Positions 49,601 through 57,393 of a stretch of 64,000 nt of DNA are shown here, in pieces. This DNA comes from Comamonadaceae bacterium UBA2121 (GTDB taxonomy: Bacteria > Pseudomonadota > Gammaproteobacteria > Burkholderiales > Burkholderiaceae_C). Position 1 is the stretch's first letter. Every line of letters begins with the position of its first letter. Below the pieces are notes generated by a model. That model made no database searches and had not been told where the DNA came from. It was given only the letters and a program-made list of their open reading frames with translations. A program made the position numbers and the translations under genes. The stretch covers positions 1 to 64,000 of the forward strand of contig DCYB01000013.1 of the NCBI GenBank assembly GCA_002331385.1. Reading direction: 5' to 3'.

Positions 49601-51757
49601 GGGCGTTTTCTGAAGAGCCCGCTGTGGTATGCCGCGAAGTACGGCATGCCCGATCGCAAACCCAGCTCTGTGACGGCAGACCCTGACAACTACTTCCTCG
49701 TCACCAACGCGACGACTCTGAAGGACCAGTTGACCAAGGCGTTCAACAACATCATGCAGACGACCACGTCGGTGACGGCGGCAAGCGTGAGCATGCCCAC
49801 GTCCAATCTGGCGCTGGGTGCGGACATCTTCCGCACCTCGTTCGAATCGGAATTGTGGAGCGGCGACGTCATCCGCGATGCCATCGGAACGGATCGCAAG
49901 ACCACCCGCGTCTGGAGTGCTGCGGAGGAACTGTCCAAGGTGACGCCGACGGCCCGCAAGGTGCTGTATGCGAGCAAGGCTCCGAATGGCAGCTTGAGTC
50001 TGAAGTCATTCACTTTCGCATCCCTCAGTGCGGGAACCGATGATGCCGCCTGGCTCAATGCACTGAACATCGATCCGGTGACCCTGACCCCTGATGGCAA
50101 GGCGAAAGACCGGATTGCCTTCCTGCGCGGCGCCCGCAATGACGCACTGCGCGTGCGCAAGGAAATCGTCAAGGGCAGCGGCAAGTACAACGTGCTGGGC
50201 GACATCGTGAACTCCTCACTGGTGCGTGTGAGCGGCGGCCTGTACAACCCCGGCATGGCCAATCGTCTGGAGGGCACGTCGAAGTACGGCGCGTTCGACA
50301 CCGCGCAAATGGCGCTGTCACCGATGCTGTATGTGGGCGGCAATGACGGCATGCTGCACGCTTTCGACACCAAGGACGGCAAGGAAGTTTTTGCCTACAT
50401 TCCGTCGTCGCTCAAGGGTTCGCTGAATGTCCTTACGGCGCCCGAGTACGGCAGCGCACGCGGCAAGCAACACCAGTATTTCGTGGACGGCACTCCTGTC
50501 ATTTCCGATGTGTATTTTGGCGATGCGTGGCACAAGGTACTCATCGGTAGTCTGGGTGCGGGCGGCAAGCAGATTTTTGCGCTGGACATCACGGACCCGA
50601 ACAGCCCGAGCGTGTTGTGGGAGTTCGGCGCGGAGCAGGATGCAAAGATGGGTTACTCGATGGCCGCACCCGTCGTGGCACGCCTGAACAATGTCGATGC
50701 CACGAACAAGGGCAAGTGGGTGGTGCTTCTGCCCAATGGATATCAGGGCTCTGGCAGCGGTGGCGGCGAAGCCAGTCTGTTCGTGCTCGATGTCGCCACG
50801 GGAAATGTCATCCGTCGCTTTGATATGGATGGTGGCATGACGGCAGACGAGATCACCGCGTCCCAACTCGGCAATGGACTCTCGCGCGTTTCTGCCGTGG
50901 ACAAGGACAGCGATGGCAAGGTCGATGTGGCGTACGCGGGGGATTTGGGCGGCAATCTGTGGCGCTTCGATTTCAACAGCGGCTCCAGCAGTGCATGGAA
51001 GGCGCAGTTGCTCTACACCGCGCGCGACGCGAACGATAAGCGCCAATCCATTACCGCCGCGCCGTACGTGGTGCCACATCCCAATGGCCCCGGCAGTCTG
51101 GTGACGGTGGGAACGGGACGTTTCCTGACCGATCGCGACAAGGAAAGCGCGCAGCGCCAATCCATGTACGCCATCTGGGATCGATACGGCAATAAGGGCG
51201 CGACCACGCCCACACCGTTGAACACGGCCAACAAGACCCGCGCCGATCTTCAGCAACAGGCATTCACGGCCAAGCAGATCGTCAAGAACGGCGTCACGCA
51301 TGTGGGCTACACGCTGTCTACCAACGCTATCAACTGGTACAAGACCGGCACGACCAACAAGGCGGATGCGGATGTAAAGACGTGGGGCTGGTATGTTGAC
51401 ATGCCCAACCAGACGGAAAAGGTGATCTATGACTCCACGCTGTATGGCGAAGGTCTGGTGTTCACTACCGTGCGCACCTCTGTGGACGTTTGCAGCCCCG
51501 GCATTGACAGCAACATCTATGCGATGGATCCCAAGTCCGGAGGCAAGCTGAACTACGCCGCGCTGGATCTGGACCGCGATGGCAAGGTCGATTCCGACGT
51601 CAGCGGAAAGCCCACGGATGCGGCGGGTGCCCAGACCCTGATGGGCGGAGAAATCATCGGTGCGGGCGGAAGCGGAGAAACCCCCGACCCGATCGCCGAC
51701 GGTACCGACCGCGGACGTCAGAGCTGGCGTCGCCAACCGGTGAACGTCAAGCCGTAA
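46637..51757 (+). CDS. pilY1: Type IV pilus assembly/adhesin protein PilY1
   Basis: A 1706-residue secreted protein, much longer than P. aeruginosa PilY1 (about 1160). A signal peptide (LTGLALAGLALITSQLVHSQ) is followed by an N-terminal region with LNGDGVIDVGYMPDVIDYYG. Residues about 350-458 hold a PA14-like lectin module (AGEYIFVVDGDDAVDVTMDG then IKFRHVEGTGGDSWGLA). From about 1060 the conserved PilC/PilY1 domain forms a beta-propeller (MLYVGGNDGMLHAFDTKDGK), with a calcium-loop-like DKDSDGKVD near 1423 and DLDRDGKVDSD near 1644. ATG 46637 follows GAGGGA and is preferred over ATG 46613. Confidence 0.93.
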   Translation: MLNVPHSRRPARVRAYQLTGLALAGLALITSQLVHSQTSALSQTPLFVNKAQPPLNMLVMGRDHKLYYEAYNDASDLNGDGVIDVGYMPDVIDYYGYFNNHVCYTYGTDNVFKPAAKASGANNKQCSGQWSGDFLNYLTTSRMDAIRRVLYGGMRVVDTNSRTVLQGAYIPRDAHSWGKSYEPDRDLATYRIENYTPFAQPKAGTRHLFAVTTLGEPKDDPLSLAIDQTAAIPHIRFLNDTIFDIWDWVSQEGKAGQNNCAGSGSCAQTAESDVFRFLPSKSYRNLTISTYKSSGGAPNNKADMDTKFTNTATGSNLCGTGPLIAINTVGSDNNPFAGNNGCTQDNYITVMQGQIEFKQAGEYIFVVDGDDAVDVTMDGVMVTQKARVVTGADNTYTVQWDVGSLTNNWGWYGSHSNNRTDIEMWRRAVKISVPTAGWRNIKFRHVEGTGGDSWGLARVVHQYTNKIQDFNIKLETCPADNADLRESNCQPYPNGGTTVYKPVGLLHDFGASGKMNFGLLTGSYDKNIAGGVLRSNIGNFANEVNASTGQFVKNAGGLVDNINRQRILGYNGSTYGACGWITKGPVSDLSDPSFCAMWGNPIAEMMFETVRYFAGATSAHTDYVKSTMSKDNMLGLSKPAWKPPYAPATGTTGSGGGYEWCAKPVMTVISDINPSYDGKVPGSRYASDFAPQLDALKGFDVSAHVDAIGGPSNENINGHQFFIGQSNSTNADGVPSVKTVNSFSWARGLSPQEPSKEGTFYSAGVSRFAANNSIFGTSKGTNPMSTYSVAIASPLPEIRFPVGDGRYVTIAPFAKSVTGSNGGVAELTGAIDNTKFAPTNQIVDYYVERIANTGATDKDPAINNGQPYAEFRINYEDVEQGADHDMDAIARYVIALKDGKVVVQMYSEYAAGGLGQHMGYVISGTTKDGTYLEVRDRDTGSVYYKMNTPPGRDPGYCSTATTDDQIKECTNIGLNAIRTFTPSTSADSGRFLKSPLWYAAKYGMPDRKPSSVTADPDNYFLVTNATTLKDQLTKAFNNIMQTTTSVTAASVSMPTSNLALGADIFRTSFESELWSGDVIRDAIGTDRKTTRVWSAAEELSKVTPTARKVLYASKAPNGSLSLKSFTFASLSAGTDDAAWLNALNIDPVTLTPDGKAKDRIAFLRGARNDALRVRKEIVKGSGKYNVLGDIVNSSLVRVSGGLYNPGMANRLEGTSKYGAFDTAQMALSPMLYVGGNDGMLHAFDTKDGKEVFAYIPSSLKGSLNVLTAPEYGSARGKQHQYFVDGTPVISDVYFGDAWHKVLIGSLGAGGKQIFALDITDPNSPSVLWEFGAEQDAKMGYSMAAPVVARLNNVDATNKGKWVVLLPNGYQGSGSGGGEASLFVLDVATGNVIRRFDMDGGMTADEITASQLGNGLSRVSAVDKDSDGKVDVAYAGDLGGNLWRFDFNSGSSSAWKAQLLYTARDANDKRQSITAAPYVVPHPNGPGSLVTVGTGRFLTDRDKESAQRQSMYAIWDRYGNKGATTPTPLNTANKTRADLQQQAFTAKQIVKNGVTHVGYTLSTNAINWYKTGTTNKADADVKTWGWYVDMPNQTEKVIYDSTLYGEGLVFTTVRTSVDVCSPGIDSNIYAMDPKSGGKLNYAALDLDRDGKVDSDVSGKPTDAAGAQTLMGGEIIGAGGSGETPDPIADGTDRGRQSWRRQPVNVKP

Positions 51758-51780
51758 TCCAGAGATTTGAAATTCACATG

Positions 51781-51806
51781 CCTTGCGCGATGAATGCGGC
51801 GCAAGG
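51781..51806 (+). other. Intercistronic hairpin between pilY1 and pilE
   Basis: CCTTGCGC (51781-51788) pairs perfectly with GCGCAAGG (51799-51806) around a 10-nt loop. No U-tract follows, so it is not a terminator. It lies just before the pilE ribosome binding site and may stabilise or separate the pilE message. Confidence 0.55.
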
Positions 51807-51827
51807 CAAGGGACAAAGGAGAAATTT

Positions 51828-52244
51828 GTGCAGCAACGCCAGAAAGGTTTCACCCTGATCGAGCTGATGATCACGGTTGCGGTCATCGGCATTCTGTCCG
51901 CCGTGGCGTACCCGTCGTATCAGGAATACCTGATCCGTTCGCGCCGCGTGGAAGGGCAGAGCCTGCTCAGCGAAGCTGCCGTGCGCCAGGAGCGATATCG
52001 TGCGCAAAACGGCGGCTATACGGACGACGTGGCCAAGCTGAAGCTGCCGCATGGCGACAAGTCCGAGCACGGCTACTACACGCTCACCCTGTCGGGCGTG
52101 ACCAGCACCGACTACACCTTGCTGGCGACGCGCACCGGTGCGCAGGCCAAGGACACGCGCTGCGGCGACTACACGCTCAACGCGGCGGGGCAAAAAGGCC
52201 TGAAGGTCAACACCCCCGGCACACGCGACCAATGCTGGCGTTGA
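51828..52244 (+). CDS. pilE: Minor pilin PilE (type IV pilin-like)
   Basis: A 138-residue pilin-like protein. It starts at GTG 51828 (VQQRQKG|FTLIELMITVAVIGILSAV), directly after AAAGGAG; cleavage at KG|F leaves a short six-residue leader. The C-terminal part carries two cysteines (DTRCGDYTL and TRDQCW) forming the D-loop disulfide. It closes the minor pilin operon. The short leader explains why longer starts upstream were not chosen. Confidence 0.87.
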   Translation: MQQRQKGFTLIELMITVAVIGILSAVAYPSYQEYLIRSRRVEGQSLLSEAAVRQERYRAQNGGYTDDVAKLKLPHGDKSEHGYYTLTLSGVTSTDYTLLATRTGAQAKDTRCGDYTLNAAGQKGLKVNTPGTRDQCWR

Positions 52245-52296
52245 TCCTTCGGCGCAGCGCTTAAGGGGTCAGCCTACCAGTGGACAGCCTGTTTCT

Positions 52297-52328
52297 TTGA
52301 CAAGGCGCGTGCGTCAGCGCGTTATATT
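52297..52328 (+). promoter_or_regulatory. Weak candidate promoter of the ddh gene
   Basis: TTGACA (52297-52302) is followed by TATATT (52323-52328). The 20-bp spacing is longer than ideal. It is the only clear pair in the 224-bp gap before ddh. Confidence 0.3.
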
Positions 52329-52468
52329 GTCGGGTGCAATGCGTCCTGATACGGGGCGCTTATGACTGGTGCCATCGCGTGGTCGCGTCATCGACATGCG
52401 GCAGAAAGCCCTTGCGCTGTCCTGCGCCAGTTGGCACTCACACCAACGAATCAAAGGAACACATAGGA

Positions 52469-53464
52469 ATGCAATCCAAGGAAAACCCCATCCGCATCGG
52501 CGTGGTTGGCTACGGCAATCTGGGTCGTGGCGTGGAAGCGGCCATTGGCAAGAACAGCGACATGGTTCTGACGGGCATTTTCACGCGCCGCGATCCGTCG
52601 CAGCTCAAGCCCCTGCATGCGGCAACGCCCGTCCATGCGCTGGACAGCCTGGCCGCGCGCAAGGGCGAGTTGGATGTGCTGATCCTGTGTGGCGGCTCCA
52701 AGGACGACCTGCCAAACCAATCGCCCGAACTGGCTGCGCATTTCAACATCGTGGACAGCTTTGACACCCATGCGCGCATTCCGGAGCATTTCGCAGCGGT
52801 CGACAAGGCCGCCACCGCAGGCCAGACCACCGCGCTGATCTCGGCGGGCTGGGACCCTGGCATGTTCTCCATCAACCGCGTCATGGGCGAAGCGCTGCTG
52901 CCCGATGGTGCAACCTACACATTCTGGGGCAAGGGCCTGAGTCAGGGCCACTCCGATGCCGTACGCCGTGTGCCCGGCGTGGCGGGCGGCGTGCAATACA
53001 CCATTCCAGCCATGGAAGCGATCGAGAAGGTGCGCTCCGGCGAGCGTCCGCAGTTGAGCACGCGCGAAAAGCACACGCGCGAATGCTTTGTCGTGCTGGA
53101 GCAGGGCGCCGACGCAGAAGCGGTGCGCAAGACCATCGTGGAAATGCCGCACTACTTTGAGGAATACAACACGACGGTGAACTTCATCACCGCCGAAGCA
53201 CTGCAGCGCGACCATCAGGCCATGCCCCACGGCGGCTTCGTGATCCGCAGCGGCAACACGTCGGATGCCGCACGTCAGGTCATCGAGTACCGCCTGCAAC
53301 TCGACAGCAACCCCGAGTTCACTTCCAGCGTGCTTGTCGCGTATGCGCGCGCAGTGCACCGCATGCACCAATTGGGCCAGACCGGCTGCAAGACCGTGTT
53401 CGACGTCGCGCCGGGCTTGCTCTCGCCCAAGAGCGCAGAGCAACTGCGCGCCGAGCTGCTCTGA
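52469..53464 (+). CDS. ddh: meso-Diaminopimelate dehydrogenase
   Basis: A 331-residue NADP-dependent dehydrogenase. The dinucleotide motif IGVVGYGNLGRGVEAAI and MVLTGIFTRRDP match DapDH. Substrate-site stretches ISAGWDPGMFSINR and TFWGKGLSQGHSDAVRRVPG are conserved. It makes meso-DAP in one step from tetrahydrodipicolinate, bypassing succinylase steps of lysine and peptidoglycan synthesis. ATG 52469 follows AAAGGA; the frame is open to 52334. It is unrelated in function to the pilus genes beside it. Confidence 0.92.
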   Translation: MQSKENPIRIGVVGYGNLGRGVEAAIGKNSDMVLTGIFTRRDPSQLKPLHAATPVHALDSLAARKGELDVLILCGGSKDDLPNQSPELAAHFNIVDSFDTHARIPEHFAAVDKAATAGQTTALISAGWDPGMFSINRVMGEALLPDGATYTFWGKGLSQGHSDAVRRVPGVAGGVQYTIPAMEAIEKVRSGERPQLSTREKHTRECFVVLEQGADAEAVRKTIVEMPHYFEEYNTTVNFITAEALQRDHQAMPHGGFVIRSGNTSDAARQVIEYRLQLDSNPEFTSSVLVAYARAVHRMHQLGQTGCKTVFDVAPGLLSPKSAEQLRAELL

Positions 53465-53485
53465 CGGCGCTCCGCCTTCAGCGCA

Positions 53486-54718
53486 TCAACTGAGAAGGGC
53501 CAGCGCCTCGCGCGCTGCAATCCATTCTTCGTTGGTGGGCTCCACGCCAACGGTGATGCTGCTGTCCTTGCCGGAGATGACGGCGGCGTTGCCTTCATTC
53601 GCGGCGGCGTCGATGGTGATGCCCAAATAGCCAAAGGCAGCGCACACGCGTTTGCGGATTTCGGCGCTGTGTTCGCCGACGCCAGCGGTGAAGACGAGCA
53701 AATCGAGTCCACCCAGTACGGCGATGAGGGCACCGATCTCGCGCACGATGCGGCGCACGTAGAGTGCGAGGGCGTCGCGTGCGCGCTCGCCTTGCACATC
53801 CTCCTGGGACTCCATGGGCAGCAGCACGCGGGGTTCGGACGAACTGCCGGATACGCCGAGCAGGCCCGATTGGTGATAGAGCATCTGCCCGATGGCTTCG
53901 GGTGACAGGCGCTTGATTTCTTGCAGATACAGCACCACGCCCGGATCGATGGCACCGGTGCGCGTGCCCATCATCAGCCCGTCGAGTGCCGAGAAACCCA
54001 TGGTGGTGGCGATGCTCTTGGCGTCCTGCATGCCGCACAGGCTGGCACCGCTGCCCAGGTGCGCGACGATCACGCGGCCTTGGGCCAGTGCGCCGTGGCG
54101 CTGGGGCAGTGCGATGGACTGGTAGTGATACGACAGTCCGTGAAAGCCGTAGCGGCGCAGGCCCTCGTCCCATGCGGTGCAGGGCAGTGGCAGCAGTTTT
54201 TCGACGCGCTCAATGGTGTGGTGGAACGCAGTGTCGAAGCACGCGATCTGCGGCAGGTCGGGGCGTTCGTGGAGCAGCGCTTCGATGGCTTCCAGTGCAA
54301 ACGGCTGGTGCAGTGGTGCAAGCGGGATATAGGACTTCAGGTCGGCCAGCACGTCGGTGTTGGCGCGAATGCTGGAGAAGTACTTGCTGCCGCCGTGTAC
54401 TACCCGGTGCGCCACGCTATGCAGTTTGCGTGAACCCAGTCGCGCGAGCACGCCTTGTTCGATGCGGCGCAGCGCAGCGGAGTAGGGGTTGCTGCCCTCC
54501 AGCCGGACGGGCACAGGCGTCATGCCCGTTTCGCCATAGGTGGGCGACGGCCCGCCAATGCCTTGCACCTTTCCATTCCAGACCGGATCGCGTGGCAGCG
54601 GTGTTTGGCCCGCGTCGAACAGGGCGAACTTGATGCTGGATGAGCCGCAGTTGAGGACGAGGATGAGTTCGCCGCGCGTGAGGTAACGGTCAGAGGCAGT
54701 CAGGGCAGGGTGTGTCAT
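53486..54718 (-). CDS. ackA: Acetate kinase
   Basis: A 410-residue acetate kinase. Motifs are VLNCGSSSIKFALFD, a catalytic Asp in CFDTAFHHTI, GFHGLSYHYQS, VAHLGSGASLCG and the C-terminal FTAGVGEHSAEIR. It interconverts acetate plus ATP and acetyl phosphate. ATG 54718 (MTHPALTASDRYL) is chosen. It lies 60 bp downstream of the phosphotransacetylase fusion gene, in the same direction, and together they form the Pta-AckA pathway. Confidence 0.95.
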   Translation of the reverse strand: MTHPALTASDRYLTRGELILVLNCGSSSIKFALFDAGQTPLPRDPVWNGKVQGIGGPSPTYGETGMTPVPVRLEGSNPYSAALRRIEQGVLARLGSRKLHSVAHRVVHGGSKYFSSIRANTDVLADLKSYIPLAPLHQPFALEAIEALLHERPDLPQIACFDTAFHHTIERVEKLLPLPCTAWDEGLRRYGFHGLSYHYQSIALPQRHGALAQGRVIVAHLGSGASLCGMQDAKSIATTMGFSALDGLMMGTRTGAIDPGVVLYLQEIKRLSPEAIGQMLYHQSGLLGVSGSSSEPRVLLPMESQEDVQGERARDALALYVRRIVREIGALIAVLGGLDLLVFTAGVGEHSAEIRKRVCAAFGYLGITIDAAANEGNAAVISGKDSSITVGVEPTNEEWIAAREALALLS

Positions 54719-54778
54719 GCAAGTGCGGAGTGGATCAGGCAAAGGGTCGCGCGATGTTAATGGGATTGCGGCGCGCCA

Positions 54779-56218
54779 TCAGGGAGGCGATTGTCGATAG
54801 TGCTGCGCCAGCAGCACGGCAATGGCGCACGACGCCAGGCGTGATTCGGCGCTGTCGGCGCGGCTCGTCAAGATCACCGGTACCTTGGCGCCGACCACGA
54901 TGCCTGCACTGCCTGCATCGCCCATGAAGATGAGTTGCTTGGCCAGCATGTTGCCGCTTTCCAGATCGGGCACGACGAGGATGTCTGCCTGACCCGCCAC
55001 GGGTGAGTGGATGCCTTTGGTGCGTGCGGCGGCCATGGAGATGGCGTTGTCGAATGCGAGCGGGCCATCGAGCACGCCACCAGTGATCTGGCCGCGATCG
55101 GCCATTTTGCACAGGGCGGCGGCGTCCAGCGTTGCGGGCATGGCGGCGTTGATGGTTTCCACTGCGGCGAGGATGGCGACCTTGGGCTCGCTCACGCCGA
55201 TGGCATGTGCAAGCGTGATGGCGTTGCGGATGATGTCGGCCTTCTGCTCAAGATCGGGGACGAGGTTGATGGCCGCATCGGTCACGATGAACGGACGCGG
55301 GTAGTGCGGCGTTTGCAGGACGAAGCAATGGCTGACGCGGCGCTTGGTGCGCAGCCCGGACGCGGAGGCGACCACGGCGCCCATCAGCTCGTCCGTGTGC
55401 AGGCTGCCCTTCATCAGTGCCTGCACCTTGCCCTCGCGTGCCAGTTCCACTGCGCGTGCTGCGGCGGCGTGGCTGTGCTCGGCGTCTTCGATGGTGACGC
55501 CGGTGAGGTCCAGTCGGGCTTGCGCGGCGACTGCCTGCAGTTTGGCCATGGGCGCAATCAGCACGGGATCGATCAAGCCGGCGTCGCGTGCGTCGAGGGC
55601 AGCGCCAAGGCTCACCACATCGCACGGATGCACAACGGCCACGCGCAGCGCCCCAAGCGGTCGCACATGATCGAGCAGCAGCGTCAGCCCGGCGTTGGCA
55701 TCGGGCACCAGACGCACTTCGGGCAGCATGGCGCTTTGGCATTCGACGTGTTCGGTGGGCGCGATGACCTGCGCTTCGCCTTCGATGGTGTTGAGCCCGT
55801 CCTGATTCGTACATACACAGGCCAGCGTCACGCGGCGGTGGTCGCTGTCCTTGGCTGTGACGGTGGCGCGGAAAGTGATGCGGTCGCCCACGCGGATCGG
55901 CGCGAGAAAGCGCAGGGTCTGGCTCTGGTAGATCGTCCCCGGGCCGGGAAGCCGCGTGCCGAGCACGGCGGACAGCAGCGCGCCGCCCCACATGCCATGT
56001 GCCACCACGCCGCGAAAGCGCGAAGACGAGGCGAACGCGGGATCGAGGTGCTGCGGGTTCACGTCGCCGGACTGGATCGCAAACAGCTGGATGTCTTCCG
56101 TCGTCAGCACGCGTTCGATGGCCGCCGTGTCGCCCACCGCAATCTCATCGAACGTGCGATTGCGCAGCTGTTGCAGCGGCGTGTGGATGGTGGTGTCACG
56201 GGGTGGTGCGTCCGACAT
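54779..56218 (-). CDS. Bifunctional MaoC-like enoyl-CoA hydratase / phosphate acetyltransferase
   Basis: A 479-residue fusion. Residues about 15-155 are a MaoC-like hot-dog domain with a hydratase-like motif (FAIQSGDVNPQHLDPAFA then GVVAHGMWGGALLSAVLG). Residues about 175-475 are a phosphate acetyl/butyryltransferase domain (VVHPCDVVSLGAALDARDAG, MKGSLHTDELMGAVV and FVLQTPHYPRPFIVTDAAIN). The second domain converts acetyl-CoA to acetyl phosphate for AckA. The first could supply 3-hydroxyacyl-CoA for PHA synthesis, which fits phaC in the same direction 6.6 kb upstream. ATG 56218 is used; 45 bp separate it from yhhJ. Confidence 0.9.
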   Translation of the reverse strand: MSDAPPRDTTIHTPLQQLRNRTFDEIAVGDTAAIERVLTTEDIQLFAIQSGDVNPQHLDPAFASSSRFRGVVAHGMWGGALLSAVLGTRLPGPGTIYQSQTLRFLAPIRVGDRITFRATVTAKDSDHRRVTLACVCTNQDGLNTIEGEAQVIAPTEHVECQSAMLPEVRLVPDANAGLTLLLDHVRPLGALRVAVVHPCDVVSLGAALDARDAGLIDPVLIAPMAKLQAVAAQARLDLTGVTIEDAEHSHAAAARAVELAREGKVQALMKGSLHTDELMGAVVASASGLRTKRRVSHCFVLQTPHYPRPFIVTDAAINLVPDLEQKADIIRNAITLAHAIGVSEPKVAILAAVETINAAMPATLDAAALCKMADRGQITGGVLDGPLAFDNAISMAAARTKGIHSPVAGQADILVVPDLESGNMLAKQLIFMGDAGSAGIVVGAKVPVILTSRADSAESRLASCAIAVLLAQHYRQSPP

Positions 56219-56263
56219 GTGCAAGTCTTTCAAATGGAAGTGAGATGAGCGGGCGCGCGCCGG

Positions 56264-57391
56264 TCATGCCATCTGGCTGATGGTCTTGCGAAAGCGCGCA
56301 AGGGAAAAGGCAAAGAGGACCGAGCCGATGATGGCCAGCGCCAAAAAAGGCTTCCAGACCACGTCGATGCCCGCGCCCCGGTACAAAATGGCCTGCGCGA
56401 GTTCGACGAAGTGGGTGGTGGGGGCCATCAGCATGATGTCTTGCACCGCCTGCGGCATGGATTCACGCGGCGTGCTGCCGCCCGACAGCATCTGCAGCGG
56501 CAGCAAGGTGAGCACCATCAGCAGACCGAACTGTGGCATGTTGCGCGCGATGGTGGCCATGAAAATGCCCATCGACGTGGTGGCGAACAGACACAGCGCC
56601 GCCCCGGCGAGGAACAGGGCGATGCTGCCCTCCACCGGCACCTGCAACAGCCCTTGCACGACGAAGTGCAGCGACAGTCCCGCCGCCACCAGCACCACCG
56701 CGCCCATCGACCAGACTTTGGCTAGCATGATTTCTGCGGGCGTCACGGGCATCACCAGCAGGTGTTCGATGGTGCCGTGCTCGCGCTCGCGAATCAGCGC
56801 CGCGCCGGTCAGGATGATCGACAGCATGGTCACGTTGTTGATGATCTGCATGAGTCCGCCAAACCACGTTTTGTTCAGCGTCGGATTGAAGCGCGCGCGC
56901 AGTTCGATGTCCACCGGCAGCGCCGCGTTGGTGCGATGGCGCTGCACAAACTCGTTCACCTCGGCCATCACGATGGCCTGTATGTAGCCGTTGCCTGTGA
57001 AGGCCTGGCTCATGCGCGTGGCGTCCACGTTCAATTGCAGCTCGGCATGTTTCCCCGACAGCACATCGCGCTGGAAATTGGGCGGAATGGTCAACGCGAA
57101 AGTGAACGTGCCCGCGTCCATGCCCGGGTCCACCTGATTGAACGCGAGCATCTTCGGCGGCATGAAATGCGGCGGGTAGAACGCCGAGGCGATGCGCGCG
57201 GACAGGGGGGAGTTGTCCTCGTCGACGATGACGATCGGCGCATGGTGCAAGGTCTCCGGCATGGCCGACGCGGTGGTGTAGACCGAGAGCGAGAAGGTGT
57301 AGACGATGAGCACCAGCATCACCGGGTCGCGCCAGAGGCTCCACAGTTCCTTGATGCCGAGTCGCCAGATGTTTTTCAGTGTGCGCATCAT
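56264..57391 (-). CDS. yhhJ: ABC-2 type permease, YhhJ-like
   Basis: A 375-residue permease. An N-terminal helix (LWRDPVMLVLIVYTFSLSVY) precedes a periplasmic domain of about 150 residues, then five helices beginning near IINNVTMLSIILTGAAL and containing REREHGTIEHLLVMPVTPAE, the ABC-2 signature. It pairs with the RbbA-type permease fusion, as in E. coli yhiI-rbbA-yhhJ. The ATG lies two bases after the rbbA stop. Confidence 0.88.
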   Translation of the reverse strand: MMRTLKNIWRLGIKELWSLWRDPVMLVLIVYTFSLSVYTTASAMPETLHHAPIVIVDEDNSPLSARIASAFYPPHFMPPKMLAFNQVDPGMDAGTFTFALTIPPNFQRDVLSGKHAELQLNVDATRMSQAFTGNGYIQAIVMAEVNEFVQRHRTNAALPVDIELRARFNPTLNKTWFGGLMQIINNVTMLSIILTGAALIREREHGTIEHLLVMPVTPAEIMLAKVWSMGAVVLVAAGLSLHFVVQGLLQVPVEGSIALFLAGAALCLFATTSMGIFMATIARNMPQFGLLMVLTLLPLQMLSGGSTPRESMPQAVQDIMLMAPTTHFVELAQAILYRGAGIDVVWKPFLALAIIGSVLFAFSLARFRKTISQMA

Positions 57392-57393
57392 GT

